Assembly (NCBI RefSeq): GCF_007994075.1
Contig: NZ_VIWU01000001.1
Span: forward strand, 682,001-746,000
Direction of reading: 5' to 3'
Length of the DNA stretch: 64,000 nucleotides
Source: Pseudonocardia hierapolitana
GTDB taxonomy: Bacteria; Actinomycetota; Actinomycetes; Mycobacteriales; Pseudonocardiaceae
Shown one piece after another: positions 35,380 through 44,776 of the stretch. The notes under the pieces were generated by a model that worked only from the letters and a program-made list of their open reading frames with translations, was not told the origin of the DNA and made no database searches. The translations under genes were made by a program, and so were the position numbers. Position 1 is the first letter of the stretch. Every line of letters begins with the position of its first letter.

Positions 35380-36549
35380 TCAGTCCCTCGGGTCGTCGGG
35401 GTCGAGGCCGTGCAGCGGGAAGACCGCCCGCCTGGTCTCCAGCACGGCGGTGTCCACCCGGTCGGCGCCCTCGGTCCACGGGATGTACCCGGTGTCGCCG
35501 CCGTCGGTCATCGAGATCGGCAGCTGCTGGCCGGTGAGACCCGCGGTGTGGGCCACCCAGCCCGCGGGCAGTGGACGGTCCGGCTCGACGTCGCGGTCGA
35601 GCACGGTGGCGATCAGGTGGGTCCAGGACCGGGGCACCACCCGGAAGAGGCCGTACCCGCCGCCGCCCACGGCGAGCCACTTGCCGCCGGCCGTGTGGGT
35701 GGCGAGCTCGCGCAGCGCGCGGTAGATCGCGCGGTGGCCGTCGACCGTGAGCCCGAGGTCGGCGAGCGGGTCCTCGGCGTGGGTGTCCACGCCGCACTGC
35801 GTGACCAGGATCTGCGGCCGGAACTCCGAGAGGAGCGACGGCACCACCGCGTGGAAGGCACGCAACCAGCTCGAGTCGGGTGTGCCCGGCGGCAGCGGCA
35901 CGTTGACCGCGGACCCCGCGGCCTGGCCGTCGCCGTACTCTCCCGGCCACCCCGTGCCCGGCCACAGCGTCATCGGGTGCTGGTGCAACGAGATCGTGAG
36001 CACGCGGGGGTCGGAGTAGAACGCGGCCTGCACGCCGTCGCCGTGGTGGACGTCGACGTCCACGTAGGCGATGCGGTCGAACCCGTGGTCGAGCAGCCAG
36101 GAGATGGCCACCGCGCAGTCGTTGTACACGCAGAACCCCGCCGCCCGGTCGCGCATCGCGTGGTGCAGCCCGCCCGCGATGTTGACGGCGCGGTCGGCGC
36201 GGCCCTCGGCGATCTCGCGCGCGGCGAGCAGCGACCCGCCGCAGACCAGCGCGCTCGCCTCGTGCATCCCGAGGAAGATCGGGTTGTCCTCGGTGCCGAG
36301 CCCGTGGCCCACGCCGAACGGGTGCTCGGGCGCCGACTTCACGGCCGTGAGGTACGACGGGACGTGCACCCGCTGCACCTCCTCGTCAGGAGCCTGCTCC
36401 GGCACCAGCGGCTCGATGCCCTCGAGCACACCCAGGTCGGTGGCCAGCCGCATCGTGAGGTCCAGCCGGACCGGGTCGAGGGGGTGGTCGCCGCCGAGGT
36501 CGTAGGCCAGGAAGTCCGGGGTCCACACGACCGCGGCCCGCCCGCTCAC
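35380..36549 (-). CDS. acuC: AcuC-type lysine deacetylase (class I HDAC fold)
   Basis: A 389-residue arginase/deacetylase-fold protein. GGLHHAMRDRAAGFCVYND holds the catalytic His pair, and VDVDVHHGDGVQAAFY the zinc-binding Asp and His. LTISLHQHP and QCGVDTHAEDPLADL follow as in AcuC. It removes acetyl groups from lysines, classically reactivating acetyl-CoA synthetase. Its gene directly precedes patA, giving a writer-eraser pair in one transcript. The GTG at 36549 overlaps the upstream sulfurtransferase stop by four bases (GTGA). Confidence 0.92.
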   Translation of the reverse strand: MSGRAAVVWTPDFLAYDLGGDHPLDPVRLDLTMRLATDLGVLEGIEPLVPEQAPDEEVQRVHVPSYLTAVKSAPEHPFGVGHGLGTEDNPIFLGMHEASALVCGGSLLAAREIAEGRADRAVNIAGGLHHAMRDRAAGFCVYNDCAVAISWLLDHGFDRIAYVDVDVHHGDGVQAAFYSDPRVLTISLHQHPMTLWPGTGWPGEYGDGQAAGSAVNVPLPPGTPDSSWLRAFHAVVPSLLSEFRPQILVTQCGVDTHAEDPLADLGLTVDGHRAIYRALRELATHTAGGKWLAVGGGGYGLFRVVPRSWTHLIATVLDRDVEPDRPLPAGWVAHTAGLTGQQLPISMTDGGDTGYIPWTEGADRVDTAVLETRRAVFPLHGLDPDDPRD

Positions 36550-37421
36550 GGCGCCGCTCCCGTGGCCACGGGCCTGCTCGGATCGGCGGACCAGTTCGAC
36601 CACGACCCGACGTACAGCGGGATAGGCCGCTCCGCCGGTCGGAAGCCGGCGTGCTCGGCCGCGAGCACGAGCGCCGCGGCGGTGGCGCCCGACCCGCAGT
36701 AGGCCCCGACCTCGCCCTCCCCCGCCTCCGCCACCCCCGCCAGCCACTCGGCCAGCGCCACGGGTGGCAGCCAGCGCCCGTCGTCCCCGAGGACGTCGGT
36801 GGCCGGCGCGTTGCGGGCGCCCGGGATGTGGCCCGCCTTCGGGTCGACCGGCTCGTGTTCCCCGCGGTAGCGCTCCGGTGCACGGGCGTCGAGCAGCACG
36901 CCGGTCCGGGCGAGCGCGGCCGCCTCGTCGGCGTCGAGCACCGGCATACCACCGGGCCGGACCGTGACGTCGCCGGGAGCCGGGCGGGACGGCTCGGCCG
37001 TGGTGGGGAGCCCGGCCTCCACCCAGGCGCGGAACCCGCCGTCGAGGACCGCGACCCGGCCCGCGGCGAACCCGGCCCACCGCAGCAGCCACCAGGCGCG
37101 CGCCGCCTGCACACCCTGGGCGTCGTCGTGGGCGACGACCAGCGACCCGTCCCGCACCCCGGCCCCGCGCAGAGCCGCCTGCAGCCGCTCGACCGACGGC
37201 AGCGGGTGCCGCCCCGCCGGCCCGGGCGGGTCGGCCAGGTCGGTGTCCATGTCGAGGAAGACGGCTCCGGGGATGTGCGCCGCGTCGTGATCGGGGCGGG
37301 CCGGCGGGCCCGTGAGCCGCCAGCGCACGTCGAGCACCACCGGGCGCCGCGCGGGATCCGGATCGTCGAGCAGTTCCGCGAGCCGGGAGGGAGCGAGCAG
37401 CGGATCCATCGGTGCGAACAC
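36546..37421 (-). CDS. Two-domain rhodanese-type sulfurtransferase
   Basis: A 291-residue tandem rhodanese protein. The inactive N-terminal domain ends with LDGGFRAWVEAGLP, and the active C-terminal domain has the persulfide cysteine in GAYCGSGATAAA. The loop CGSGAT fits the 3-mercaptopyruvate or thiosulfate sulfurtransferase group. The GTG at 37421 is favoured because CAGGAT (minus strand, 37433-37428) lies six bases before it. The ATG at 37409 is the alternative, four codons in. It opens the operon with acuC and patA; why a sulfurtransferase belongs there is unknown, though its cosynthesis seems fixed by the GTGA overlap. Confidence 0.88.
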   Translation of the reverse strand: MFAPMDPLLAPSRLAELLDDPDPARRPVVLDVRWRLTGPPARPDHDAAHIPGAVFLDMDTDLADPPGPAGRHPLPSVERLQAALRGAGVRDGSLVVAHDDAQGVQAARAWWLLRWAGFAAGRVAVLDGGFRAWVEAGLPTTAEPSRPAPGDVTVRPGGMPVLDADEAAALARTGVLLDARAPERYRGEHEPVDPKAGHIPGARNAPATDVLGDDGRWLPPVALAEWLAGVAEAGEGEVGAYCGSGATAAALVLAAEHAGFRPAERPIPLYVGSWSNWSADPSRPVATGAAP

Positions 37422-37427
37422 CCGCAC

Positions 37428-37476
37428 ATCCTGCCCGGGATGGCGGGGCGGCTGCGAGCCGTTGCACCGATAGAAT
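37428..37476. promoter_or_regulatory. Divergent promoters of the sulfurtransferase operon and dtxR-type gene
   Basis: CAGGAT on the minus strand (37433-37428) serves the sulfurtransferase GTG. TAGAAT on the plus strand (37471-37476) would start transcription near 37483 and give the repressor message a 20-nt leader. No clear iron-box palindrome is seen between them. Confidence 0.4.
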
Positions 37477-37502
37477 GGGGACTTGACGAAAGGGCTGGGG
37501 GC

Positions 37503-38228
37503 GTGAACGAGCTCATCGATACCACCGAGATGTACCTCCGCACGATCTACGAACTCGAGGAGGAGGGCGTCGTCCCGCTGCGCGCGCGCATTGCGGAACG
37601 GCTCGGCCAGAGCGGGCCGACGGTGAGTCAGACCGTGGCCCGGATGGAGCGCGACGGGCTGGTGGTCGTGGCCGGCGACCGGCACTTGGAGCTCACCGAG
37701 GCCGGCCGGGCACGGGCGGTGTCGGTGATGCGCAAGCACCGGCTCGCGGAGCGGCTGCTCGTGGACGTGATCGGACTCGAATGGGAGTTCGTGCACGCCG
37801 AGGCCTGCCGCTGGGAGCACGTGATGAGCGAGGCGGTGGAGCGCAAGCTCGTGAAGCTGCTCGACAACCCCACCACCTCCCCCTACGGCAACCCCATCCC
37901 CGGCCTCGACGAGCTCGTGAACAACGTCGACGCCGCCACGGCGACACGGGCCGCCTCGGCGCCACCGGTACTGGAGGTGGGCCTGCAGCGGCTCGACGAG
38001 TTCGCCCGCCGCGGCGGTGGTCCGGTGGAGGTGCGCCGGATCGCCGAGCACGTGCAGGTCGACGCCGACCTCATGGCCGATCTCAAGTCGGCGGGCATCG
38101 TGCCGGGGAAGGACGTGGACGTGGACGCCATCTCCCGCTTCGGCGACGCCGTCACGGTGGCGAGCAACGGTTCCTCCTCCTCGGTGGCGCCGCTCATCGC
38201 CCACGCGGTGCTCGTGCGGGCCCGCTGA
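37503..38228 (+). CDS. DtxR/IdeR-family metal-dependent repressor
   Basis: A 241-residue regulator. The winged helix (LIDTTEMYLRTIYELEEEGV, RLGQSGPTVSQTVARMERDGLV) is followed by the metal/dimer domain with HRLAERLLVDVIGLEWEFVHAEACRWEHVMSEA. This contains the Cys and the His/Glu residues that bind ferrous iron in IdeR (VHAEACRWEH). NPTTSPYGNPIPG and a C-terminal SH3-like domain complete it. It should repress iron uptake and storage genes when iron is plentiful. The GTG at 37503 has a modest ribosome site (AAGGGC). The gene is divergent from the sulfurtransferase operon and 108 bp upstream of galE, the layout seen for ideR and galE in other actinobacteria. Confidence 0.92.
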   Translation: MNELIDTTEMYLRTIYELEEEGVVPLRARIAERLGQSGPTVSQTVARMERDGLVVVAGDRHLELTEAGRARAVSVMRKHRLAERLLVDVIGLEWEFVHAEACRWEHVMSEAVERKLVKLLDNPTTSPYGNPIPGLDELVNNVDAATATRAASAPPVLEVGLQRLDEFARRGGGPVEVRRIAEHVQVDADLMADLKSAGIVPGKDVDVDAISRFGDAVTVASNGSSSSVAPLIAHAVLVRAR

Positions 38229-38242
38229 CCGGAGCGCGGCGC

Positions 38243-38262
38243 GAGCCCCTTCGGGGGCCTCG
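38243..38262. terminator. Hairpin between the repressor gene and galE
   Basis: AGCCCC, a TTC loop and GGGGGC(C)T make a short strong stem 15 bp after the repressor stop. Confidence 0.55.
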
Positions 38263-38336
38263 GCGTGCGCCGTGAGACGGTGGGCCGCGACGCGCGGCGG
38301 CCGTACGACGCGCGCCGAGCCTCGAGGAGGAGTTCT

Positions 38337-39296
38337 GTGAAGCTGCTCGTGACCGGCGGTGCCGGCTACGTCGGCAGCGTGTGCGCCGCCCACCTGGTGG
38401 ACGCGGGCCACGACGTGACGGTGCTCGACGACCTGTCCACCGGGCACAAGGACGCGGTGCCGGACGGCGCGCGATTCGTGGAGGCCGACCTCGCCGACGC
38501 CGTCGACGAGGTGCTCGCCGACGGGTTCGACGGCGTACTGCACTTCGCGGCGAAGTCGCTCGTCGGGGAATCGGTGCAGCGACCGGAGCTGTACTGGAAC
38601 GGCAACGTGGTGACGAGCTTCCGGTTGCTCGAGGCCATGCGCCGGCACCGCACGCGCCGGCTGGTGTTCTCCTCCACGGCGGCGACCTACGGTGAGCCGG
38701 AGCAGGTGCCGATCCGGGAGGACGCACCGACCCGGCCGACCAACCCGTACGGCGCGAGCAAGCTCGCCATCGACCACGCCATCGGCTCCTACGCCGTGGC
38801 CCACGGGCTGGCCGCGGTGAGCCTGCGCTACTTCAACGTGGCCGGGGCCCATGGCCGCTTCGGCGAGCGGCACACGGTGGAGACCCACCTGATCCCGATC
38901 GTGCTGCAGGTGGCCTCCGGCACCCGCGAGGCGGTGCAGGTGTACGGCGAGGACTGGCCCACCCCCGACGGGACGTGCGTGCGCGACTACATCCACGTGG
39001 ACGACCTCGCCGACGCCCACCTGCTGGCGCTCGAGCACGCGCAGCCGGGGCGGCACGCGATCTACAACCTGGGCTCGGGCAGCGGCTTCTCGGTGCGCGA
39101 GGTGGTGGAGGCCTGCCGCGCGGTGACCGGGCACCCGATTCCCGCGGTGGCCGCCCCTCGCCGGGCCGGCGACCCCGCCGTGCTCATCGCTTCGAGCGAG
39201 GCGGCCAAGGCCGAGCTGGGCTGGCGGCCGTCCCGGACGGACCTCGCCACGATCGTGGGCGATGCATGGGAGTTCACCCGGAGCAGGACGGCCTGA
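38337..39296 (+). CDS. galE: UDP-glucose 4-epimerase
   Basis: A 319-residue extended short-chain dehydrogenase. The NAD motif TGGAGYVGS, the serine-containing [10 protein letters not shown] and the catalytic [12 protein letters not shown] (Tyr-xxx-Lys) are visible, with [16 protein letters not shown] and [13 protein letters not shown] as in GalE. It interconverts UDP-glucose and UDP-galactose for cell-wall polysaccharide. The GTG at 38337 is set by AGGAGG seven bases upstream. It follows the DtxR-family gene and is convergent with the DUF4192 gene, only eight bases away. Confidence 0.94.
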   Translation: MKLLVTGGAGYVGSVCAAHLVDAGHDVTVLDDLSTGHKDAVPDGARFVEADLADAVDEVLADGFDGVLHFAAKSLVGESVQRPELYWNGNVVTSFRLLEAMRRHRTRRLVFSSTAATYGEPEQVPIREDAPTRPTNPYGASKLAIDHAIGSYAVAHGLAAVSLRYFNVAGAHGRFGERHTVETHLIPIVLQVASGTREAVQVYGEDWPTPDGTCVRDYIHVDDLADAHLLALEHAQPGRHAIYNLGSGSGFSVREVVEACRAVTGHPIPAVAAPRRAGDPAVLIASSEAAKAELGWRPSRTDLATIVGDAWEFTRSRTA

Positions 39297-39304
39297 CAGG
39301 GCGT

Positions 39305-40360
39305 TCACCGATCGCCCCCGGTGAGCATCTCGCGAATCGAGGACGGCCGGAGGCCGGCCGTGGCGGCGCGTCGGACCAACGCGGCGAAGGCGTGGCCCGG
39401 CCACGCCCGCTCCGCGCGATCGAGAGCGATGTTGGCCAGTGCGCCGTCGCCGCGCAGCAACGCCGACACCGCGAGCAGCGTGGCGGGCTCGGCCGCCTCG
39501 GGGTCGGGCGTCTCCCGGGCGAGGGCGGCCCACACCTGTTCGACCACCGCGGCGTCCTGGGCCGCACTGCGCCGAAGCGCCCATGCGCGCACCTCCGGCA
39601 TCCCGAGCGCCGTGGCCAGTGCGACGACGATCCCGTCGTCGGCCAGTGCGAGCCGCCCGGCCGCGGCGTCGGCGATGGCGGCGTCGACCACGGACATCCC
39701 CGCGGCGGGATCGAGGACGATCCCGCCCTCGGCGCCGTCGAGCTCTCCGTCCGCCGCCCGGATCAGCCGTTCCTCGCGGCGCCGGAGTACGGCCGGGTCG
39801 GCGGGAGCGACGACCGCTTCCAGCGCGGCCCGGTCGGCGTGCACGACCCTGCCCTCCGCCACCACCGCGGCCACGAACGGCGTGGCGGCGGGTTCCGGGA
39901 CGAGCCCCGCACACCCGCACGACTCGTAGCAGGCCCAGCCTGCTCCACCGGCGGTGCGCTCCGCCCACATCAGGGCCTGGATCGGGATGCGCTGCGCGTC
40001 GAGTGCCGACTCGACGTGACAGGCGAGCAGCGAATGCGGGAGCGGCCCGGCTTCGCTCACCACGACGGCGATCGCGCCGGTGGGTTCGTCGAGGAGGAGG
40101 CCCCGCACGGCCGACGCGACGACGAGCTCGGCGTGTTCGGCGTACTGGGGGTGCTCGGGTGGAGGCAGGTCGACCCGCAGTGTGAGGCCGAGCCTGCGGC
40201 CGGATCGGCCGCCGGTGGCCATCAGCACGAGCGACTCGCGGGGGTGGAACCCGAGCATGGCCGGGACCGCGGCGACCAGCTCACCCTGGTCGCGGACGCG
40301 GAGCACGGGGCGGTCGTCGACCGGGAGTGCGACGGGAGGACGGTCGGCGGGAGGCGTCAT
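39305..40360 (-). CDS. DUF4192 protein
   Basis: A 351-residue actinobacterial protein of unknown function. The N-terminal region [29 protein letters not shown] is the DUF4192 hallmark. The rest is Ala-rich and helical, with a cysteine cluster CYESCGC in the middle that could be structural. No enzymatic motif is recognised. The ATG at 40360 is taken as start, with GGGAGG immediately upstream. It is divergent from the transhydrogenase gene across 241 bp. Confidence 0.85.
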   Translation of the reverse strand: MTPPADRPPVALPVDDRPVLRVRDQGELVAAVPAMLGFHPRESLVLMATGGRSGRRLGLTLRVDLPPPEHPQYAEHAELVVASAVRGLLLDEPTGAIAVVVSEAGPLPHSLLACHVESALDAQRIPIQALMWAERTAGGAGWACYESCGCAGLVPEPAATPFVAAVVAEGRVVHADRAALEAVVAPADPAVLRRREERLIRAADGELDGAEGGIVLDPAAGMSVVDAAIADAAAGRLALADDGIVVALATALGMPEVRAWALRRSAAQDAAVVEQVWAALARETPDPEAAEPATLLAVSALLRGDGALANIALDRAERAWPGHAFAALVRRAATAGLRPSSIREMLTGGDR

Positions 40361-40601
40361 GCGGCGAGAATGCGTGGCGAGGGCCGGCGATGGGGGCGTT
40401 GCCCCGTTCGGCTGTGGACAACGTGCGGCTGAACGGGCTGGATCGGGCCGATGTGGACACGTCCGCTCCACGGCCCGGTTCTGTCCGCGGTCATGTCGTC
40501 GACGAGTGTTAACCTCTTGCGCTTGCCGCGGGGCAGGAGTGCGGCAACGCTGTCCTCCTGCGGGGCGTGAACGGCCCGCCGACCGTGGGGAGGACCGTCG
40601 C

Positions 40602-42017
40602 GTGTACGACTACGACCTGCTCGTGATCGGATCCGGACCGGGCGGCCAGAAGGCCGCGATCGCGGCCGCGAAGCTGGGCAAGCGGGTCGCCGTCGCGGAG
40701 CGCCGGAACATGATGGGCGGCGTCTGCGTCAACACCGGCACGATCCCGTCCAAGACGCTGCGGGAAGCGGTGCTGTACCTCACCGGCTTCGCCCAGCGCG
40801 ACCTGTACGGAGCCAGCTACCGGGTCAAGAGCGAGATCACGATCGCCGACCTGCTGGCGCGCACGCAGCACGTGGTCGGGCGCGAGGTCGAGGTGATCCG
40901 CAACCAGCTGCTGCGCAACCACGTGGAGATCATCGGCGGCACCGCCCGGTTCGAGGACGAGCACACCGTCACCGTGCAGGGCGACTCACGCGGCGACCGC
41001 AGCACCGTCACCGCCGAGAACGTCGTGATCGCCACCGGCACGAAGCCGGCCCGCCCCGCCGAGGTCGAGTTCGACGACGAGCACGTGCTCGACTCCGACG
41101 GCGTGCTCAAGCTGCAACGGGTGCCGGGCTCGATGGTCGTCGTGGGTGCAGGCGTGATCGGGATCGAGTACGCGTCGATGTTCGCCGCCCTCGGCACCCG
41201 CGTCACGGTGGTCGAGAAGCGCCCGTCGATGCTGGACTTCTGCGACCCGGAGGTGGTCGAGTCGCTGAAGTTCCACCTGCGCGACCAGTCCGTCACCTTC
41301 CGGTTCGGCGAGGAGGTCGCCAAGGTCGAGGTGACGCCGCGGGGCACGGTCACGAGCCTGGCCAGCGGCAAGCGGATCGCCGCCGACATGGTGATGTACT
41401 CGGCGGGTCGCCAGGGCGTGACCGACGAGCTCGACCTGGAGAAGGCGGGGCTGTCCGCCGACAAGCGCGGCCGCATCACCGTGGACAAGCAGTACCGCAC
41501 CGAGGTGCCGCACATCTTCGCCGTCGGCGACGTGATCGGCTTCCCCGCGCTCGCGGCCACCAGCATGGACCAGGGCAGGCTCGCGGCCTACCACGCCTTC
41601 GGCGAGCCGGCCCGTGAGCTGCAGGAACTGCAGCCGATCGGCATCTACACGGTGCCCGAGATCTCCTTCTGCGGCCGAACCGAAGCGGAGCTGACGTCTG
41701 CGGCGGTGCCCTACGAGGTCGGCATGTCGCGCTACCGGGAGCTGGCGCGCGGGGCGATCGTCGGCGACTCCTACGGCATGCTCAAGCTGATCGTCTCCAC
41801 CGACGACCGCACCCTGCTCGGCGTGCACGTCTTCGGCACCGGCGCCACCGACCTCGTGCACATCGGCCAGGCGATCATGGGATGCGGCGGCACCGTCGAC
41901 TACCTCGTCGACACGGTGCTCAACTACCCCACCCTCTCCGAGGCGTACAAGGTGGCCGCCCTCGACGCGACGAACAAGATCCGCGCGCTCGAGATGTTCG
42001 GCAACGAACCGGCGTAG
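40602..42017 (+). CDS. sthA: Soluble pyridine nucleotide transhydrogenase (Si-specific)
   Basis: A 471-residue flavoprotein of the disulfide-reductase fold. It has the FAD motif [19 protein letters not shown], the NAD motif [20 protein letters not shown] and the FAD motif [15 protein letters not shown]. The redox motif reads [12 protein letters not shown], with Cys42 and Thr47 where reductases have a second Cys, as in SthA. It moves reducing equivalents between NADPH and NADH in the cytoplasm. The GTG at 40602 has GGGGAGG about nine bases upstream. The last 27 codons reappear as a detached fragment near 47149-47231. Confidence 0.93.
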   Translation: MYDYDLLVIGSGPGGQKAAIAAAKLGKRVAVAERRNMMGGVCVNTGTIPSKTLREAVLYLTGFAQRDLYGASYRVKSEITIADLLARTQHVVGREVEVIRNQLLRNHVEIIGGTARFEDEHTVTVQGDSRGDRSTVTAENVVIATGTKPARPAEVEFDDEHVLDSDGVLKLQRVPGSMVVVGAGVIGIEYASMFAALGTRVTVVEKRPSMLDFCDPEVVESLKFHLRDQSVTFRFGEEVAKVEVTPRGTVTSLASGKRIAADMVMYSAGRQGVTDELDLEKAGLSADKRGRITVDKQYRTEVPHIFAVGDVIGFPALAATSMDQGRLAAYHAFGEPARELQELQPIGIYTVPEISFCGRTEAELTSAAVPYEVGMSRYRELARGAIVGDSYGMLKLIVSTDDRTLLGVHVFGTGATDLVHIGQAIMGCGGTVDYLVDTVLNYPTLSEAYKVAALDATNKIRALEMFGNEPA

Positions 42018-42123
42018 GCGACCGGAGCCGACACCAACCGCAGCCTCGGGAGGATGCACCGGGTCGGCGGGCTGCTCCGCGAGCCCGGGAGCACGGGCGA
42101 CGGAGCGCGCGGCTGCCTCCACC

Positions 42124-42144
42124 GCCGCCTGTTCCATCGGCGGC
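42124..42144. terminator. Weak hairpin after sthA
   Basis: GCCGCC and GGCGGC can pair around a 9-base loop in the 153-bp gap between convergent sthA and the MBL gene remnant. A second option, CACCG/CGGTG, lies at about 42154-42168. Neither is strong. Confidence 0.35.
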
Positions 42145-42170
42145 GCCTCTGATCACCGGGCCGCGGTGCC

Positions 42171-42989
42171 TCAGCGAGTGCGGGGAGCGAGCTCCACCGT
42201 GTCGCCCCGCGCGACCGTGCGCAGGCGGTCGTCGTGCCCGCGGCGGCGCATCTCCGCGACGAAGTGCTCCAGCGGGCTGCGGAACACCCGGTAGTCGTCG
42301 TAGTGGACGGGGACGACGGTGGCGGGCTCGATCAGCTCGACCAGATCGGTGCCCTGGCGGCCGTCCATCGTGACGAGCACGCCGAGCACCCTCGTGCCGC
42401 CGAGGTGAGTGATCATCACGTCGATTCCTGCGAAGCGTTCGCGGACAGCGCGCAGCTCGGGGACGCGCAGCGTGTCGCCGGTGACGTATGCCCGCAGCAC
42501 CCGGATGCCGCCGCGCTCCAGGTCCACGATGGTGCCCGTCACCGGCGGCAGCAGGCGGTGGACCCCGACCGGGCCGTGCCGGGCGGGCACCGCGGTCACC
42601 CGCAGCCGCTCGTCGCCGCGCACGACCTCCCAGTCGTCCCACGTCGCCAGGCCGGTCGCGGCAGCGAACCCCCAGCGCTGCAGGCGCCGGGCGGCGTGGG
42701 GGGTGGTCACCACGGGTGGCTCGCGCGGGAGATCCCGCTTCGCCACCCGGTCGAAGTGATCGCCGTGCAGGTGGGACAGCAGCACGGCGTCCAGCGGCGG
42801 GAGCTGATCGATCCGCATCGCGGGATCCGAGCCTCTTCGCCGTCAGGCCGTACCCCAGGTGCACCCGCTCGCCGCGCCGCACGAAGTTCGGATCGGTGAG
42901 CACGGTGAACCGCCGAGCCGCAGCAGTGTGGTCGCGGTCCCGACGAACGTCAGCGAGCTGCCGTCGTCGCCGTGCTCGCCAGCAACCAT
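42171..42989 (-). pseudogene. MBL-fold metal-dependent hydrolase with two frameshifts
   Basis: Three frames join to give one protein. An N-terminal part starting at the ATG at 42989 (SLTFVGTATTLLRLGG) shifts near 42910 into LTDPNFVRRGERVHLGYGLTAKR, then shifts again near 42830 into IDQLPPLDAVLLSHLHGDHFD and the rest. The first break needs one extra base after GGCGG; the second, at CTCGGATCC, needs one base removed or two added. Downstream the metal motif SHLHGDHFD, the late YVTGDT and PVHYDDYRVF are intact. The 215 residues from 42818 form one open frame lacking the first strands of the fold. Either a recent pseudogene or two sequencing indels. Confidence 0.7.
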
Positions 42990-43041
42990 GGAGCCGGGAT
43001 TACCCCTTCGAGGTGACCAGACACCTCCCCGGACTCCATGG
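42986..43041. terminator. Large hairpin downstream of the 190-residue hypothetical gene
   Basis: CCATGGAGCCGGG (42986-42998) pairs with CCCGGACTCCATGG (43028-43041) apart from a bulge, and GAGGTG/CACCTC pairs inside. It begins directly after the stop at 43042 and its distal arm overlaps the ATG of the MBL gene remnant. Confidence 0.6.
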
Positions 43042-43614
43042 TCAGCGGCGCCGCCCGGCAATCGACCTGATGGCCGAGTACGCGACGCCGCACGCCACCA
43101 CCCATGGCCCGGCGACGATGAGCGGATCGAGCAGCTGGTGTCCCACGTCGGCACGCCTCTTCCCGATCCGCGACGCGATCCCGTGGTGGGAGAACTCGCT
43201 CAGCACGCCGGTCTCGGTGATGGGGTTGTCCGGGCGCAGGGTCAGGAACGAACGGACGTGGCTCTCCCACGCGTCGACCCGGTCGGCGGCCAGCAGGAGC
43301 AACCAGTGTGCGGCGCGGCCCTCGCTGTAGCGCCGGTACGCCGCCTTCCTCATCAGGCCGGACACTCCCCTGGCCGGACACGTGGTGCCGAACACCGGCG
43401 TGAGGAACGCGTGCTCGACCGACCTCTCCCGCGGCCGGTGCTCGAGCTGCCGCTCCGGGAAGTCCCAGTGCGCGCCGTTCCCGTCCGGTTCGGACCGCAG
43501 CTTCGGCACCGAGGGGCGGTCCTGTGGGTCCAGATCCACACCCCAGCCCGGGATACGGGCCCGCAGCTGGTCGCGCGATTCGATGGGTGACGGCTTCTCG
43601 CGGGTGTACGCCAT
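43042..43614 (-). CDS. Conserved hypothetical protein beside alcohol dehydrogenase
   Basis: A 190-residue protein without a recognised domain. The N-terminal half is polar (IPGWGVDLDPQDRPSVPK and PERQLEHRPRERS). The middle is helical with several His and Arg residues (AAHWLLLLAADRVDAWESHVRSF). Near the C-terminus a hydrophobic segment (PLIVAGPWVVACGVAYSAI) ends in RRR, so it may be tail-anchored. It follows the alcohol dehydrogenase by 13 bp on the same strand, suggesting a shared transcript. The ATG at 43614 has GGAAAGG upstream. Coding status is supported by GC bias and position; function is unknown. Confidence 0.75.
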   Translation of the reverse strand: MAYTREKPSPIESRDQLRARIPGWGVDLDPQDRPSVPKLRSEPDGNGAHWDFPERQLEHRPRERSVEHAFLTPVFGTTCPARGVSGLMRKAAYRRYSEGRAAHWLLLLAADRVDAWESHVRSFLTLRPDNPITETGVLSEFSHHGIASRIGKRRADVGHQLLDPLIVAGPWVVACGVAYSAIRSIAGRRR

Positions 43615-43627
43615 GACTGCCTTTCCC

Positions 43628-44776
43628 TCAGCCTGCGCTCGGCACGACGAGCGGCTTGATGCAGCCGTCCAGCTTCGCCGAGAAGATGTGGTACGCCTCG
43701 CCGATGTGCTCGAGCGGCACGCGGTGCGTCACGATGTCGCTCGGCTTGAGGTAGCCGTTGCGGACGTGCTCGAACAGGCGCGGCCACTGCCGCTTCACGG
43801 GGCACTGGTTCATGCGCAGCGTCAGTCCCTTGTTCAGGGCGTCGCCGAACTTCACCGCACTGAACATCGGGCCGTAGGCACCCATCACCGAGACCGTGCC
43901 GCCCTTGCGCACCGAGTCGATCGCCCAGTTGAGCGCCACCGGCGAGCCGCCCTGCAGCTTCAGCTTCGCCGACGTCACGTGCTGCAGGAAGTTGCCGTCG
44001 GCCTCCGCGCCCGCCGCGTCGATCGCCACGTCGGCACCGAGGTGATCGGTGATCCGCTTCATGTGCACGACGATGTCGTCGTACTCGGTGAAGTTGTACG
44101 TCTCCGCGTGCGCGAACGTGCGCGCCTTCTCGAGCCGGTACTCCAGGTGGTCGATGACGATCACCCGCCCCGCTCCCATCAGCCACGCGGACTTCGCGGC
44201 GTAGAGCCCCACCGGGCCCGCGCCGAAGACCACCACCACGTCGCCTTCGACGATGTCGCCGAGCTGCGCCCCGAAGTAGCCCGTCGCCAGCGCGTCGGTC
44301 AGCAGCACGGCGTCCTCGTCGTCCATCCAGTCCGGGATGCGGCTGGGCCCGACGTCGGCGAACGGCACCCGGACGAACTCCGACTGGCCACCGTCGTAAC
44401 CACCGCAAGTGTGCGAGTACCCGTAGATGGCGCCGACGGCGGTGGCGTTCGGATTGACGTTGTGGCAGTTGGAGTACAGACCGCGCGCGCAGAACCAGCA
44501 CGACCCGCAGAAGATGTTGAACGGCACCATCACCCGGTCGCCGCGCTCGAGGTTGCGCACCGACGGGCCGACCTCCTCGACCACACCGATGAACTCGTGG
44601 CCGAAGGTGGTGCCGACCCGCGTGTCCGGCATCATCCCGTGGTAGAGGTGCAGGTCCGAGCCGCAGATCGCCGCCAGCGTCACGCGGACGATCGCGTCGT
44701 TCGGATGCTCGATGCGTGGGACGTCCTTCTCCTCGACCCGGATCTTGTACGGACCCCGGTACACCATCGCCCGCAT
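43628..44776 (-). CDS. Zinc-dependent alcohol/formaldehyde-type dehydrogenase
   Basis: A 382-residue medium-chain dehydrogenase. Catalytic zinc ligands are in AAICGSDLHLYHG and GHEFIGVVEEVG. Structural zinc cysteines are in FNIFCGSCWFCARGLYSNC. The NAD-binding loop is VFGAGPVGLYAAKSAW. The pattern resembles glutathione-independent formaldehyde dehydrogenases and related threonine/sorbitol types; mycothiol use is not evident. The ATG at 44776 is chosen because GGAGGAGG lies six bases before it; an ATG at 44797 would overlap that site. The end of the CtaG-like gene overlaps its first 97 bases. Confidence 0.88.
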   Translation of the reverse strand: MRAMVYRGPYKIRVEEKDVPRIEHPNDAIVRVTLAAICGSDLHLYHGMMPDTRVGTTFGHEFIGVVEEVGPSVRNLERGDRVMVPFNIFCGSCWFCARGLYSNCHNVNPNATAVGAIYGYSHTCGGYDGGQSEFVRVPFADVGPSRIPDWMDDEDAVLLTDALATGYFGAQLGDIVEGDVVVVFGAGPVGLYAAKSAWLMGAGRVIVIDHLEYRLEKARTFAHAETYNFTEYDDIVVHMKRITDHLGADVAIDAAGAEADGNFLQHVTSAKLKLQGGSPVALNWAIDSVRKGGTVSVMGAYGPMFSAVKFGDALNKGLTLRMNQCPVKRQWPRLFEHVRNGYLKPSDIVTHRVPLEHIGEAYHIFSAKLDGCIKPLVVPSAG

